64,000 nucleotides of DNA, from positions 1-64,000 of the forward strand of contig JABCTZ010000011.1 of assembly GCA_018238155.1 (NCBI GenBank), in the 5' to 3' direction. The notes under the pieces were generated by a model. That model was not told the origin of the DNA. It saw only the letters and a list, made by a program, of their open reading frames with translations, and did not search any database. The DNA is from Candidatus Heimdallarchaeota archaeon. Its GTDB lineage: Archaea > Asgardarchaeota > Heimdallarchaeia > JABLTI01. Made by a program: the position numbers and the translations under genes. Below, piece by piece: positions 33,480-42,513 of the stretch (position 1 is the stretch's first letter; each line of letters starts with the position of its first letter).

Positions 33480-34556
33480 TTATGCCATTGCCATTACTGC
33501 TATTACTATTGCTTCGACTATACTAAGAAAAGGTGCTATAAAAAGACCTATTTTTTTCATAAACCCTTCTTTTTTCTTTTCGAATATAGATTCAGATAAT
33601 GTTTTCAAAGTAATTGCTAAATGTGCTCTTTTTTCAGGATCTTTTTCCTTACTAATATCATTTAAAGTTCTAGTCATTTCAGCTTGAGTTAGCTTATAAG
33701 GATTAGTTTTATAGTTATCAAGTTCATCTTCCAAAGATTCAATTACAGATTTTAACTCATCAATATTATTTTGCTGAATTTCAATTGTACTTTGTAAGCT
33801 CTTCATTTGTTCTATCGTTTCTTTTGATAAAGTAGTCACTTGAGAATAATGCGCTGTTGATGATATTAAAATTTCTCTTGATTTTTCTTCATCCTTATCT
33901 GCAGAGCTTTTTATATTTTCAATTTTATCTTCAAATACCAATCTCCTACATAAAGAATCATATTTCTTTTGCTCATCTTCAGGCAATTCATCATACATTT
34001 CATCAATAATCTTAGTGCCAATACTTTTACTTCCAACCAACTCAACGTGTGCAATCGCAAAATTAAACTTATAATCTACATTAGCTTGGTTATCTATTTC
34101 ATCTTTGATTACTTCAGTTACCTCTTCTCCACCAATCATTAACAAAGAATCCAATGCAAGCAATCTGTAATCTATATCTTCATCATCTTTCATTATACTG
34201 ATTAAAACATCTTTAGCTTGTATTGTACCCAAAATTTCTATCGCTCTTTCTCTATGTGATCCTTCTTTAGCCATTTTGGATAATTTCTCTATGTCTTCAG
34301 AGGCAATTAATTCATCGAATTCAATGTCAATTTTGTATTTAGAATAGTCATCATAAGCAATTCCTACTGCAATAATTAAAAATAAACATATTACAGAACC
34401 AAAAAATATTGTATGTAAATCAGCAGGTAATGTTATTATAAGTAAAACAATAGAAATGATAAAACCTATAATAAATAAAACTGTTAATGACTTTTCTTCT
34501 GTTCTTCTCCAAAACTCACCAATACTATAACCACTATATTCCAATTCTTCATCCAT
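33480..34556 (-). CDS. Membrane protein with HEAT-like repeats, coiled coil and C-terminal membrane helix
   Basis: About 358 residues from ATG 34556 (MDEELEYSG); the frame is open 16 codons upstream. Two transmembrane helices (about 24-48 and 52-72) are followed by helical repeats (KEGSHRERAIEILGTI, DYRLLALDSLLMIGG), a long coiled coil (TTLSKETIEQMKSLQSTIEIQQ through VIESLEDELDNYK) and a C-terminal hydrophobic helix (LFIAPFLSIVEAIVIAVMAMA). No named family recognised. It is the first gene of the island and is divergent from the NYN gene. A membrane-acting partner is possible. Confidence 0.6.
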   Translation of the reverse strand: MDEELEYSGYSIGEFWRRTEEKSLTVLFIIGFIISIVLLIITLPADLHTIFFGSVICLFLIIAVGIAYDDYSKYKIDIEFDELIASEDIEKLSKMAKEGSHRERAIEILGTIQAKDVLISIMKDDEDIDYRLLALDSLLMIGGEEVTEVIKDEIDNQANVDYKFNFAIAHVELVGSKSIGTKIIDEMYDELPEDEQKKYDSLCRRLVFEDKIENIKSSADKDEEKSREILISSTAHYSQVTTLSKETIEQMKSLQSTIEIQQNNIDELKSVIESLEDELDNYKTNPYKLTQAEMTRTLNDISKEKDPEKRAHLAITLKTLSESIFEKKKEGFMKKIGLFIAPFLSIVEAIVIAVMAMA

Positions 34557-34798
34557 TTTATTTCTCTCACAAATTGATATTCTTAAACAATTAAGCTTGA
34601 CCATATTTAATTATATCTAGTTTTTTAAAAAAGAAAGGTATAATAATTCAGAAACACGTATCTTTTTCGGGATTAAATTCTCATATATATTTCATTTGAG
34701 AAAGTGATGCCAATTTGGAAAAAGCAACTTAAAAGTGTACTCTATTGTAGCAAAACATTTTGAGTCTTTTTATTCATAATATTATACAGGGGAAAAAA

Positions 34799-35860
34799 TT
34801 GAATTCGATAAACTCTAAAGAAAAAAACCATATTGCAATTTATTGGGATTATGAGAATGTACAAGTTTCAAATTTAGGAGATCAAACTAACATTCCTTCC
34901 GTTGAAAGCATTCTTGATTTTGCTAAGGAATATGGATTAGTTAAATATCAAAATATATATTCAAATTGGTCAACAGAAAACAAAGCCCTAAAAATGAGCC
35001 TTTACAGTCTTGGTTTTGAATTGATTATTGTACCTATGTCAAAAAGCAATAGTTGTGATTTAAAAATAGCAGCAGATATTGCTAATGACATATACAGTGA
35101 CAATATGATTACAGATGTTATCTTGATTACCGGTGATAAGGATTTTATTCCCATAATTACTTGGTTAAAAAAAATCGGAAAAAACGTTGTGTTAATAGGT
35201 CAACCTGATATTACAAGTGATCACTTAATTTTAAGTGCAGATGAATATATTCCGTTTACGAGTTTTACAGCAAAAGAATCAATTTGGCAAGGTACATATA
35301 AAGAAGCTAAAATTCTATTATTAGAGCTACTAAAAGAGTTAACAGAACAACTAAGGTCTACACGCTTTTCTTTTGTTAAAGCTATGATGAAAGATAAAGC
35401 AAAAGGTTTTGATGAAAAAGAAATAACTAATCGACAATATCAGAAATTCCAGGAATTCATTTTTGAAGTTGAAAAGGATAAGGCTATACAAATTAATGGC
35501 AGTGGTGGCTTCTTGGAAATGTTCTTACCTGAAGTAAACTCTGTAACTGAATCTGAGTTTGCTGAAGTTATTTCACAACCAACATTGGAACACTGGGAGT
35601 TATTTTTTGATCGTATTGAATTATGTTTTAAAGATGGCAAAGGAAAGAAAACTGAGGGAACTGAATATATACTATTGGCTTACTTGAAAACTTTAAGAGA
35701 AGAAGAGAAACTTCCTTTAACAAAAAATCAGATTCGTGATATGTTTAGTTCAATTATTGATATAGGATTGCTTGTTGAATTAAAGAAAAAGCAATATAAA
35801 ATGAGTGTTAATTATCAAGAGCTCAAGAATATTTTCTTTGGACAATTTAGAGAAAATTAG
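34799..35860 (+). CDS. NYN-domain (LabA/PIN-like) ribonuclease
   Basis: About 353 residues from TTG 34799, which has GGGG 7 nt upstream; an earlier TTG at 34760 is possible. The NYN fold is clear: IAIYWDYENV (first Asp), NSCDLKIAADIANDIY and VILITGDKDFIPIITWLKKIGKNVVLIG, i.e. the full acidic centre of LabA-type nucleases. The C-terminal part (residues about 175-350) holds two helical modules that could be OST-HTH/LOTUS-like RNA-binding domains. NYN nucleases occur in RNA decay and in defence loci. Divergent from the membrane protein gene. Confidence 0.83.
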   Translation: MNSINSKEKNHIAIYWDYENVQVSNLGDQTNIPSVESILDFAKEYGLVKYQNIYSNWSTENKALKMSLYSLGFELIIVPMSKSNSCDLKIAADIANDIYSDNMITDVILITGDKDFIPIITWLKKIGKNVVLIGQPDITSDHLILSADEYIPFTSFTAKESIWQGTYKEAKILLLELLKELTEQLRSTRFSFVKAMMKDKAKGFDEKEITNRQYQKFQEFIFEVEKDKAIQINGSGGFLEMFLPEVNSVTESEFAEVISQPTLEHWELFFDRIELCFKDGKGKKTEGTEYILLAYLKTLREEEKLPLTKNQIRDMFSSIIDIGLLVELKKKQYKMSVNYQELKNIFFGQFREN

Positions 35861-35879
35861 TTGTAAACAAAATTTACAA
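35861..35879 (+). terminator. Hairpin directly after the NYN gene
   Basis: TTGTAAA/TTTACAA (7 bp) around a 5-nt loop starts at the base after the stop codon. The rest of 35880-36084 holds only AT-rich DNA with a TATA-like AAATATATAC near 36022. Confidence 0.5.
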
Positions 35880-36084
35880 TAAATATATATGATGTTTTTT
35901 TGTAATATTGCATTTTTAATGCCTTAAATCAAACAAATTGAAGAAATTCTTTTAAATTATATAGCTATTGTTAATTCATAAAATATAAAATATCTAATGA
36001 TATTGCATGAACATTAAGAAATATATACTCAATCTAATATATTTAAATGTCCAAATGCTTAATAAATTAACAAAGTGATTGAAA

Positions 36085-36300
36085 ATGTCAAAAAGAGGAA
36101 ATGATTTAGGATTCAAAGAGTCAGATATAGTAGGTAAAATTGTGAAATATGATTCAATTTCTGCATTTCATTTGACTACTTCTGGTAGAAGTTCTTTGAA
36201 AGAAAAAGTAGCAGGAAGAGGTAAAGCCATTAAAAGGCACTCAACCATTTTTTCCAAAGATAATTATAAATTACTTAATGGAAAAATAATCAAAAAATAA
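36085..36300 (+). CDS. Small basic protein of the accessory island
   Basis: 71 residues from ATG 36085 (MSKRGNDLGF). It is rich in Lys, Arg and Ser (SSLKEKVAGRGKAIKRHS) and ends GKIIKK. No family recognised. A GTGATTG-like weak ribosome site precedes it. It lies 92 bp ahead of the HD gene in the same direction. A nucleic-acid-binding or antitoxin-like role is only a guess. Confidence 0.5.
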   Translation: MSKRGNDLGFKESDIVGKIVKYDSISAFHLTTSGRSSLKEKVAGRGKAIKRHSTIFSKDNYKLLNGKIIKK

Positions 36301-36391
36301 TTTAGGTTTTTTCAGTAATAATCATTAAAATTAAGAAAAGCTTAAATTATTCAATCTATTTTTAAAATAGAATGGAATAGGAGATAATAAA

Positions 36392-38158
36392 ATTAAAATT
36401 GGAGAGTATGGGTCTTTAAATTATAAAAATAATAAAAGTGATTCTTCACAAGACGAAGAAAAAAACCCTGAATTAGAAATTATAAGGGCCTATTTCTCAT
36501 TTTTTGAAACCCAGCTTGAATCAGCTGATCCAATAACTGTAGATTTTTCAAAAATAACACTAAAAAAAATGGAAAAAGTTACTCTAAGCACTATTCAGGA
36601 AAGTGATTATTGTAATTTGATTGAATGGAAAATTCAGGAATCTGAATTACCAAATCATTGTCTGGAAAAAATCGAAATAAATTTATTAGAATTACTGGAA
36701 TTCCTTAAAGAGGAACTTGAAAACGATTTGCAAAGTAATGAAAATACATTCAAGCTATATGTATTATTAAAATCATTTTTTACAATTATTTCTGAATTCT
36801 TTATATTAAAAGAGATACTAGAAGACTTTATCAAAGAATATAACTTAGAGAGTTCAGAAGACAATCATAAATTTTCTGAAGAAATGAAAAAAATAAGCTA
36901 TTTTTGTAAATTAAAAATTCTTTGTTGTTTTAATATAGATGAAGAACTATATGTGAAATATCTGTGCAATAAAAAAACGAAGAATTTTTCTCCTGAAAAA
37001 GGGAAGAAAATTATATCAAGTATGTTAAAAACACTGGTTTTACTAGATGACATAAATAAAGAGAATATAACTGATGACTCCATAGATCTCCCATATATAT
37101 TGAATTTCAATGTAGAATATAGTCTATTCACACCATCTCAATTTAATCAAATGATTGAAAAGAATTTAAATTATATTAATTATGAAAAAATAATTGAAAA
37201 TTTACGAATTATTAATGATATATTTTATAGGGATCACTTTATTCATTCTTTTTTTGTGTCTGCTTTACTTCTATACATAGTCAATAAAATTGATGACATA
37301 TTACCTGATAATTTGAATAGACATCTATTAAATTTAGTAGGATTATTTCATGACGATGCTTATCCAATTGAGGAAATTACCTCTCTACTGCCAAAATTTC
37401 TTGAACCAATAGAAGAGATTTTTCCAATAAAATTTAATTTTTCAGATATTTTTACCGCAATAACCTCCAAACAAAATATTGTAGATGAAGAAATTGAAAA
37501 TGAATTCATTAGTAAATATTTTATAACTCCTATATGTCAAGATAATGAAATTAATGATAATTTTAAAAAAATTTTGCAAATTGCAATAAAAACCATTATT
37601 TTATCAAAGGAATGTGATCATGGATACATCTCATCATTATCACTGTTCTCAAATGTAAAAAGATTATCTACAAATTCTACTGTAATCGCAAGATTTGGTT
37701 ATAAGTTCAATCTAGATGAGAATGAGCTTAATAAAATTGGTATCACTGATTTTATTCCTAAAATATTTGAAAATGTTTTTTATTCAATCGCACTTCATAA
37801 TATAAAATTTAATAAAGGGGATGGAGTAGAATTATTATTTAACAATGATACTTCAAAATTTATCTCTTTATTAAATTTAGTAGATAATCTACAACATTGG
37901 AGAAGGACCCCAACAAAAGATTACGATAATGCTATATTAGAATCATTAAGTTTAGACACTGGGTCTCTAAAAATAAAATTAAAGTATATTTTTAATAATG
38001 TACCTACTTCGTTTAATAGGCATTCAATCGAAGATTATTTTAAAAAAATATTCACATTATTTAAATTTGATAAAAGAAGCATAAGTGAATTAGAAATTAT
38101 TATTGATATTAGTGATATTGGTGAAAGGAATATTGAACTAAAGTTTTCACATAATTAG
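36392..38158 (+). CDS. HD-domain phosphohydrolase-like protein, apparent AUU start
   Basis: The first ATG is at 36569 (529 residues), but codons stay open and protein-like for 59 codons upstream, to an ATT at 36392 set 8 nt after GGAG; no ATG/GTG/TTG occurs between an in-frame TAG and 36569. The HD superfamily set is present (numbered from the ATG): H226 in RDHFIHS, HD at 261-262 (LFHDDAYP), H351 in ECDHGYISSLSL, H410 in YSIALHN and D439 in LLNLVDNLQHWRR. HD proteins hydrolyse nucleotides or cyclic nucleotides. The N-terminal 200 residues are helical and unrecognised. The downstream HExxH gene starts 11 bp after its stop. Confidence 0.75.
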   Translation: MKIGEYGSLNYKNNKSDSSQDEEKNPELEIIRAYFSFFETQLESADPITVDFSKITLKKMEKVTLSTIQESDYCNLIEWKIQESELPNHCLEKIEINLLELLEFLKEELENDLQSNENTFKLYVLLKSFFTIISEFFILKEILEDFIKEYNLESSEDNHKFSEEMKKISYFCKLKILCCFNIDEELYVKYLCNKKTKNFSPEKGKKIISSMLKTLVLLDDINKENITDDSIDLPYILNFNVEYSLFTPSQFNQMIEKNLNYINYEKIIENLRIINDIFYRDHFIHSFFVSALLLYIVNKIDDILPDNLNRHLLNLVGLFHDDAYPIEEITSLLPKFLEPIEEIFPIKFNFSDIFTAITSKQNIVDEEIENEFISKYFITPICQDNEINDNFKKILQIAIKTIILSKECDHGYISSLSLFSNVKRLSTNSTVIARFGYKFNLDENELNKIGITDFIPKIFENVFYSIALHNIKFNKGDGVELLFNNDTSKFISLLNLVDNLQHWRRTPTKDYDNAILESLSLDTGSLKIKLKYIFNNVPTSFNRHSIEDYFKKIFTLFKFDKRSISELEIIIDISDIGERNIELKFSHN

Positions 38159-38169
38159 GGGAAATCAAT

Positions 38170-40917
38170 ATGTTGTTTATTAATAAATACAATAAAAAAG
38201 ATAACAATTTTTTAAATATTTTATTTATTCAAACACATAATGTGAATGAAATAAAAACGATAAAACAGAAAATTGCCGATAACAATATCAATGATAATGG
38301 AAAAAGTTCATATTTTCATTCTTTAGGAAAATATGATATTGTAATCTTAGAAGAAACAAAAGATCTTACTTCTATACAAAAATCACCTATTCTTACCGAT
38401 CCAACAATACAAATCAAAGGGTGGTTTCCAATATCTGCTGTTGAATTTTACTCTGATTTAGATCTGAAAAATAGCAATTTTGAAGTAGTAAATTCTGAGA
38501 ACAACGAACTAAAGCGTGGTTTTGAAATTAGTGAAACAGAAATAGTTCTTGTTACTTTGATTAATCTTCAAGATTTTATAAATTTAAATGAGAATATTTC
38601 CAATACCATTTTTCGTAATTTAAACGATTCTTCAAAAGTTATAGATACAAAATCCTTTTCTGATTTCTCAAGATTTTGCATTATTGAGGATTTGATACAA
38701 TTAGCTTATGAGAAGCAAATAGAAATGAGAATTTTTGGTGGTTTTGGTAGAAATGAAATTATTATACTAACAAATCTAACAACAAGTGATTCTAATAAAT
38801 TACAAAATGCTGAAAGCATATACTATCAAAGAAGAAATAATGGGAAAAAAACAACACAAAAACCTGTAACCGTTGCTTGGAGAGTTACAAACTTAATTAA
38901 TCAAATTCTTCCAATAAATAAAAATTTAGCAACAATATTACCACATATTGAATTGGATAATATCGAAAAAAGAATAAATGCCAATGCTATTAATATTTCC
39001 AGAGCTATAGATTTAACCTCAATTATATCAATATCATTTAATGCAAATAGTATTATCAATTTGGATACTGATACTGTTTCAATTATTGAAGAAGAAACAA
39101 AATTAAGCACTTTTATTTCCACTGATAATATACTGTCGTGTATAGAACTTCCAAAACTTGATAAATTAATAAAAAGAAACACTATTTTCGGGTTTTATGA
39201 TTATTATTATGAATGGGAATGTGGTATTTTTGAATGTATTGATAAAATAATTAGCTTTAAAAGAACAATAGAAGAAAGTGATAATCTTATTCAAACATAT
39301 ACTTTTATCTCCCCAATAAATCTTTCAAGTAAATTCGAAAAAGTTAATGGTTATCTAAAAACATTAGATTTTAAAAAAAGTAAGAATTATTTAAGCATTA
39401 TACCTAGAAAACCAAATTGTTCTGGATGCTCAGTTTTTAAAATATTAAAACAAAATAATTATCCCCCCTCAAATTTAAAGAGATTATTCTTTTATTTTGC
39501 TGAAAATAAACTTTTTGAATTAGAATCCATTATAAGAAATTCCTTTGAAGATCCTTCAATAATTTGTTCATTAAGGAATATATGTAACTATATTGAAGGC
39601 ATTTATAAAGACATAGTTAAATATTCAGAGATAGAGGAAGAAAAGAGAAATAAAATTGAAAATCCATTATTATACCCTAAATATATAAAATATATTGAAA
39701 ATGAAAAGAATAGAAATAGAAACAAATTAATGCAAGATATTGGAACATTACAATTTGTTTTGCAACAAAGACTTTCAAATCTACAACAAACAAAAATGAT
39801 AGGTGGCAAATCTTTAGAAATAAATCAAATTCCTATTAATTATGAACAAATAATTATTGCTGCTGAAACAATGTGTTTTTATACATTTAATCAATTTAAT
39901 ATGAATTTATTCGAAATGGATTTAATTAAAGCTAAATTATGGCCAATTGTTACAATTGGATTAGATAGCACTTTTACACTAATTCCACCAGGTTTTATAA
40001 ATTTACCAAATAAAAGTATTTATGAGCCAAGCACTTGGTCTGGTATTATCCATGAATCGATACATTATATATTCAATCATATAAAAATAGAGGGAAAGAA
40101 ACTAGAAAAATATAATGAAATATCAAATTTAGTAAAAAATGAAAATGATGAGAATATTGAATACTTTGAAATTTTTGATGATTTGCTAATTGATTTAATT
40201 ATATTAATAATTGGATTTGATTTTAATATTACGCCATTTATAATCTCCTCTATAACAAATATGATTGAAGAGAATTTTACTTGGGAAAACTTTAGTCGAT
40301 TGATTATTTCTTTTACATTCTCAATTTATTATGAATTAAACAAAGAAAATGATATAGATTTAATCCCCCTCAATGAGATTTTGTCTCATAAATTTCCGAG
40401 TAAAAACAAAAATCATGAACTAGATTTCTTTGATAAGATATGTGAAATAGTTTCTATTTTTTATCAAAATATAATCGATCAAGAAAAACTACCTTATAAA
40501 AGTGATGAAGTCAAAAAAATATTTAATACATTTTGTAATAAAACATACAAAGTTAAAAACTTTGAAACTAAAAAATCTTTATTGGAATTATTTTATGATT
40601 ATTTGATTATTCAAGGGGATATGATAAAGATTAAAGATTCAAAGAAAAATGATATTAGAACCTTACGGAAATATCTCGAAGAAGGAAAGATATCCAATTT
40701 TTCACCCAAAGATATATTGTTGTGTTTAAATGAACCTTTAGAAAAAAACACTCATAAATTGAAATTTTCAATACGAGGTAAGGAAATGGAATATGAATAT
40801 TATTTTCCAAAAGAAAATTTCAGAATAACTAATAGTCTAATAGTAAAATATACTGCAATAATGAATTTAATTAAATGGCAAGAGGAACAAATACTTGGGG
40901 AATATAAAAAATTATAA
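38170..40917 (+). CDS. Large protein with HExxH zinc-peptidase motif, partner of the HD gene
   Basis: 915 residues, AGGGGAAA ribosome site overlapping the upstream stop. The N-terminal part has two similar alpha/beta units (YFHSLGKYDIVIL, about 48-60; IFGGFGRNEIIIL, about 188-200), perhaps ferredoxin-like sensors. A middle helical part follows, with a CSGC pair (417-420). Then comes a peptidase-like domain: LIPPGFINLP, WSGIIHESIHYIFNH (HExxH at 628-632) and a likely third ligand Glu667 in YFEIFDDLLIDLI. No known family recognised as a whole. Extremely AT-rich, with frequent AAT/AAA/ATA codons. Co-translation with the HD gene suggests a two-component effector, an inference. Confidence 0.7.
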   Translation: MLFINKYNKKDNNFLNILFIQTHNVNEIKTIKQKIADNNINDNGKSSYFHSLGKYDIVILEETKDLTSIQKSPILTDPTIQIKGWFPISAVEFYSDLDLKNSNFEVVNSENNELKRGFEISETEIVLVTLINLQDFINLNENISNTIFRNLNDSSKVIDTKSFSDFSRFCIIEDLIQLAYEKQIEMRIFGGFGRNEIIILTNLTTSDSNKLQNAESIYYQRRNNGKKTTQKPVTVAWRVTNLINQILPINKNLATILPHIELDNIEKRINANAINISRAIDLTSIISISFNANSIINLDTDTVSIIEEETKLSTFISTDNILSCIELPKLDKLIKRNTIFGFYDYYYEWECGIFECIDKIISFKRTIEESDNLIQTYTFISPINLSSKFEKVNGYLKTLDFKKSKNYLSIIPRKPNCSGCSVFKILKQNNYPPSNLKRLFFYFAENKLFELESIIRNSFEDPSIICSLRNICNYIEGIYKDIVKYSEIEEEKRNKIENPLLYPKYIKYIENEKNRNRNKLMQDIGTLQFVLQQRLSNLQQTKMIGGKSLEINQIPINYEQIIIAAETMCFYTFNQFNMNLFEMDLIKAKLWPIVTIGLDSTFTLIPPGFINLPNKSIYEPSTWSGIIHESIHYIFNHIKIEGKKLEKYNEISNLVKNENDENIEYFEIFDDLLIDLIILIIGFDFNITPFIISSITNMIEENFTWENFSRLIISFTFSIYYELNKENDIDLIPLNEILSHKFPSKNKNHELDFFDKICEIVSIFYQNIIDQEKLPYKSDEVKKIFNTFCNKTYKVKNFETKKSLLELFYDYLIIQGDMIKIKDSKKNDIRTLRKYLEEGKISNFSPKDILLCLNEPLEKNTHKLKFSIRGKEMEYEYYFPKENFRITNSLIVKYTAIMNLIKWQEEQILGEYKKL

Positions 40918-40946
40918 TGAAAGGATTGATTTGAATGAATCTTAAG

Positions 40947-40963
40947 GATGTTTGTTAAACATC
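40947..40963 (+). terminator. Terminator-like hairpin after the HD-HExxH pair
   Basis: GATGTTT/AAACATC (7 bp, 3-nt loop) lies 29 bp past the stop and precedes a T/C-rich stretch. The remaining intergenic DNA up to tRNA-Arg holds nothing evident. Confidence 0.5.
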
Positions 40964-41206
40964 TATACCTCTTTCAAGAATTAATCATTATAAATTGTTT
41001 TTTAATAAGTAGAGTTGTTAATAAAAATTGGCAAAATTTCACAAGGTTCATTGAACTTTCTATTTAGCATATGTATTCTTTTTTCTCTCTTTATTTTAAT
41101 TTCCTTGATTTAAAATAGAAATTTTTATTACTTATTAAAAATAAATCTGATTTCTTACTTAGTATACGTTTTTCTGTTGATTGAGCAAAAATCAAACTTT
41201 AAGGAT

Positions 41207-41285
41207 TGGCGGATGTGGGGAGATTTGAACTCCCGAACCTCCTGGTCCGGAGCCAGGCACTCTATCCAAGCTGAGCTACACATCC
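41207..41285 (-). tRNA. tRNA-Arg (anticodon CCG)
   Basis: The acceptor GGATGTG pairs with CACATCC. The anticodon stem CCTGG/CCAGG closes CTCCGGA, giving CCG. T-loop TTCAAAT, discriminator G, encoded CCA. No intron. Right border of the accessory island, in inverted orientation to the left tRNA-Arg. Confidence 0.95.
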
Positions 41286-41401
41286 AAGTAGAAAAAAAAT
41301 TCTTTTTAGTAATTAATTCTTTTTGCCTAATCGTTAAATTTAAGTAGTAATAACATTGGACAGACACCATAAGAATGGATAATTAGGAGAAAATCGAAAA
41401 A

Positions 41402-41614
41402 ATGTCCGAACCAACCATCCCAAAACCAACTTCAGAATTCATTCAAGTTGAATGTCCTGATTGTAACAAGGTTCAAAGAGTCTTTAGCCATGCTTCCACG
41501 CAAGTTCATTGTCAAGTATGCAATTGCTTATTAGCAAAACCTGCAGGTGGCAAATGTAAAATACTTGGTAAAATCGTTGAACCAGAAAAAAAGGTCGTAG
41601 AACCACAAGCCTAA
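41402..41614 (+). CDS. rps27e: Ribosomal protein eS27
   Basis: 70 residues with the eS27 zinc finger: FIQVECPDCNKVQRVFSHASTQVHCQVCNCLLAKPAGGKCKI (four Cys in two C-x-x-C pairs). It is a small-subunit protein shared by archaea and eukaryotes. The C-terminus has an extra basic tail (EPEKKVVEPQA). AGGAG lies just upstream. Adjacent eL42, often paired with it, is not here. Confidence 0.95.
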   Translation: MSEPTIPKPTSEFIQVECPDCNKVQRVFSHASTQVHCQVCNCLLAKPAGGKCKILGKIVEPEKKVVEPQA

Positions 41615-41621
41615 AACCGTT

Positions 41622-41690
41622 ATTTCATTTTGAATATGAAATCCTTCAAAGAACGTTTTAAAAGAGATTAGGTTTATTTTTTCAAACCTA
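41622..41690. terminator. Two hairpins between convergent eS27 and GINS genes
   Basis: ATTTCAT/ATGAAAT (41622-41642) and TAGGTTT/AAACCTA (41669-41690, with TTTTTT in the loop) fill the convergent gap and can stop transcription from both sides. Confidence 0.5.
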
Positions 41691-41706
41691 TTCAACTATT
41701 TATTTT

Positions 41707-42297
41707 CTACAAGTTTGGTAGATCTACTCTATCTGCCGCATTTTTCATTATCAGTGTTTTTGCATATATGATTGGTAGTCGTACAATGTCTTCTTTTTTG
41801 AAAGGACCAAATGTTTTCTTTGTTTCACCTTTCGCTGTAGCAGCAACTATTTCAGGTATATCTTCTAAAATTCGAATAATCATTAATTCTATTTCTTCTG
41901 TTTTTTTCTCTTCTCTTGGTAATTCTATTGATACTTTTCCGTAAATGCTTCTTTGATTATGCTCATCAAATAGGCGCTCAAGATTGGACACCAGGTCAAT
42001 TTCTTCAGCAGCCAAACCATCTTTATTTAAATTATCATCTAAAATTTCATGAATGATTTTATGTTTTCTGACTTTTGATAAATCACGTAAAATTTTATTT
42101 AAACGCTCAATTCGTTCATTGATTATCGTGAAGGAAACGGTCTCTTTTTTATCTAATTTTTCAAGATCTTTTACAAGCATGTTAATTTTCTGTCTTATTG
42201 TTGAATAGATTACACTTTTTACTTCAAGTAATTTATTTGATTGTCTTTCGCTTTTCCAAAGCAGAACGATTTGATTATATTGTTTATCTCTACTCAT
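41707..42297 (-). CDS. GINS complex subunit (Gins51/Sld5-like)
   Basis: 196 residues with an N-terminal helical A domain (residues about 20-110) and the short C-terminal B domain typical of archaeal Gins51: MIIRILEDIPEIVA, then FGPFKKEDIVRLPIIYAKTLIMKNAADRVDL. GINS links MCM helicase and primase/polymerase at the replication fork. PCNA lies 216 bp upstream on the same strand, an arrangement known from other archaea. Confidence 0.85.
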   Translation of the reverse strand: MSRDKQYNQIVLLWKSERQSNKLLEVKSVIYSTIRQKINMLVKDLEKLDKKETVSFTIINERIERLNKILRDLSKVRKHKIIHEILDDNLNKDGLAAEEIDLVSNLERLFDEHNQRSIYGKVSIELPREEKKTEEIELMIIRILEDIPEIVAATAKGETKKTFGPFKKEDIVRLPIIYAKTLIMKNAADRVDLPNL

Positions 42298-42513
42298 TCA
42301 TTTATCCTCGATGTTGTATAGATTGCATTTTCTGATTACTTTCATTTTACTTTCTAACGATAAATAGTCATTTTTATCTTTTACTTTTTTGGCACTTGCT
42401 TACAAAACAATTTGTTATATTTCTATTGATAGAAAGAAGGAAAGATGGGCGAGTAAGCCTCCTTATCCTCTGAATATGATAGCTAATTCCTATGAAATAA
42501 ATGCTGAAATTTC

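Noticed and set aside
41155..41370. Minus-strand 71-residue ORF
   Set aside because: Runs through tRNA-Arg(CCG); the tRNA explains the sequence.
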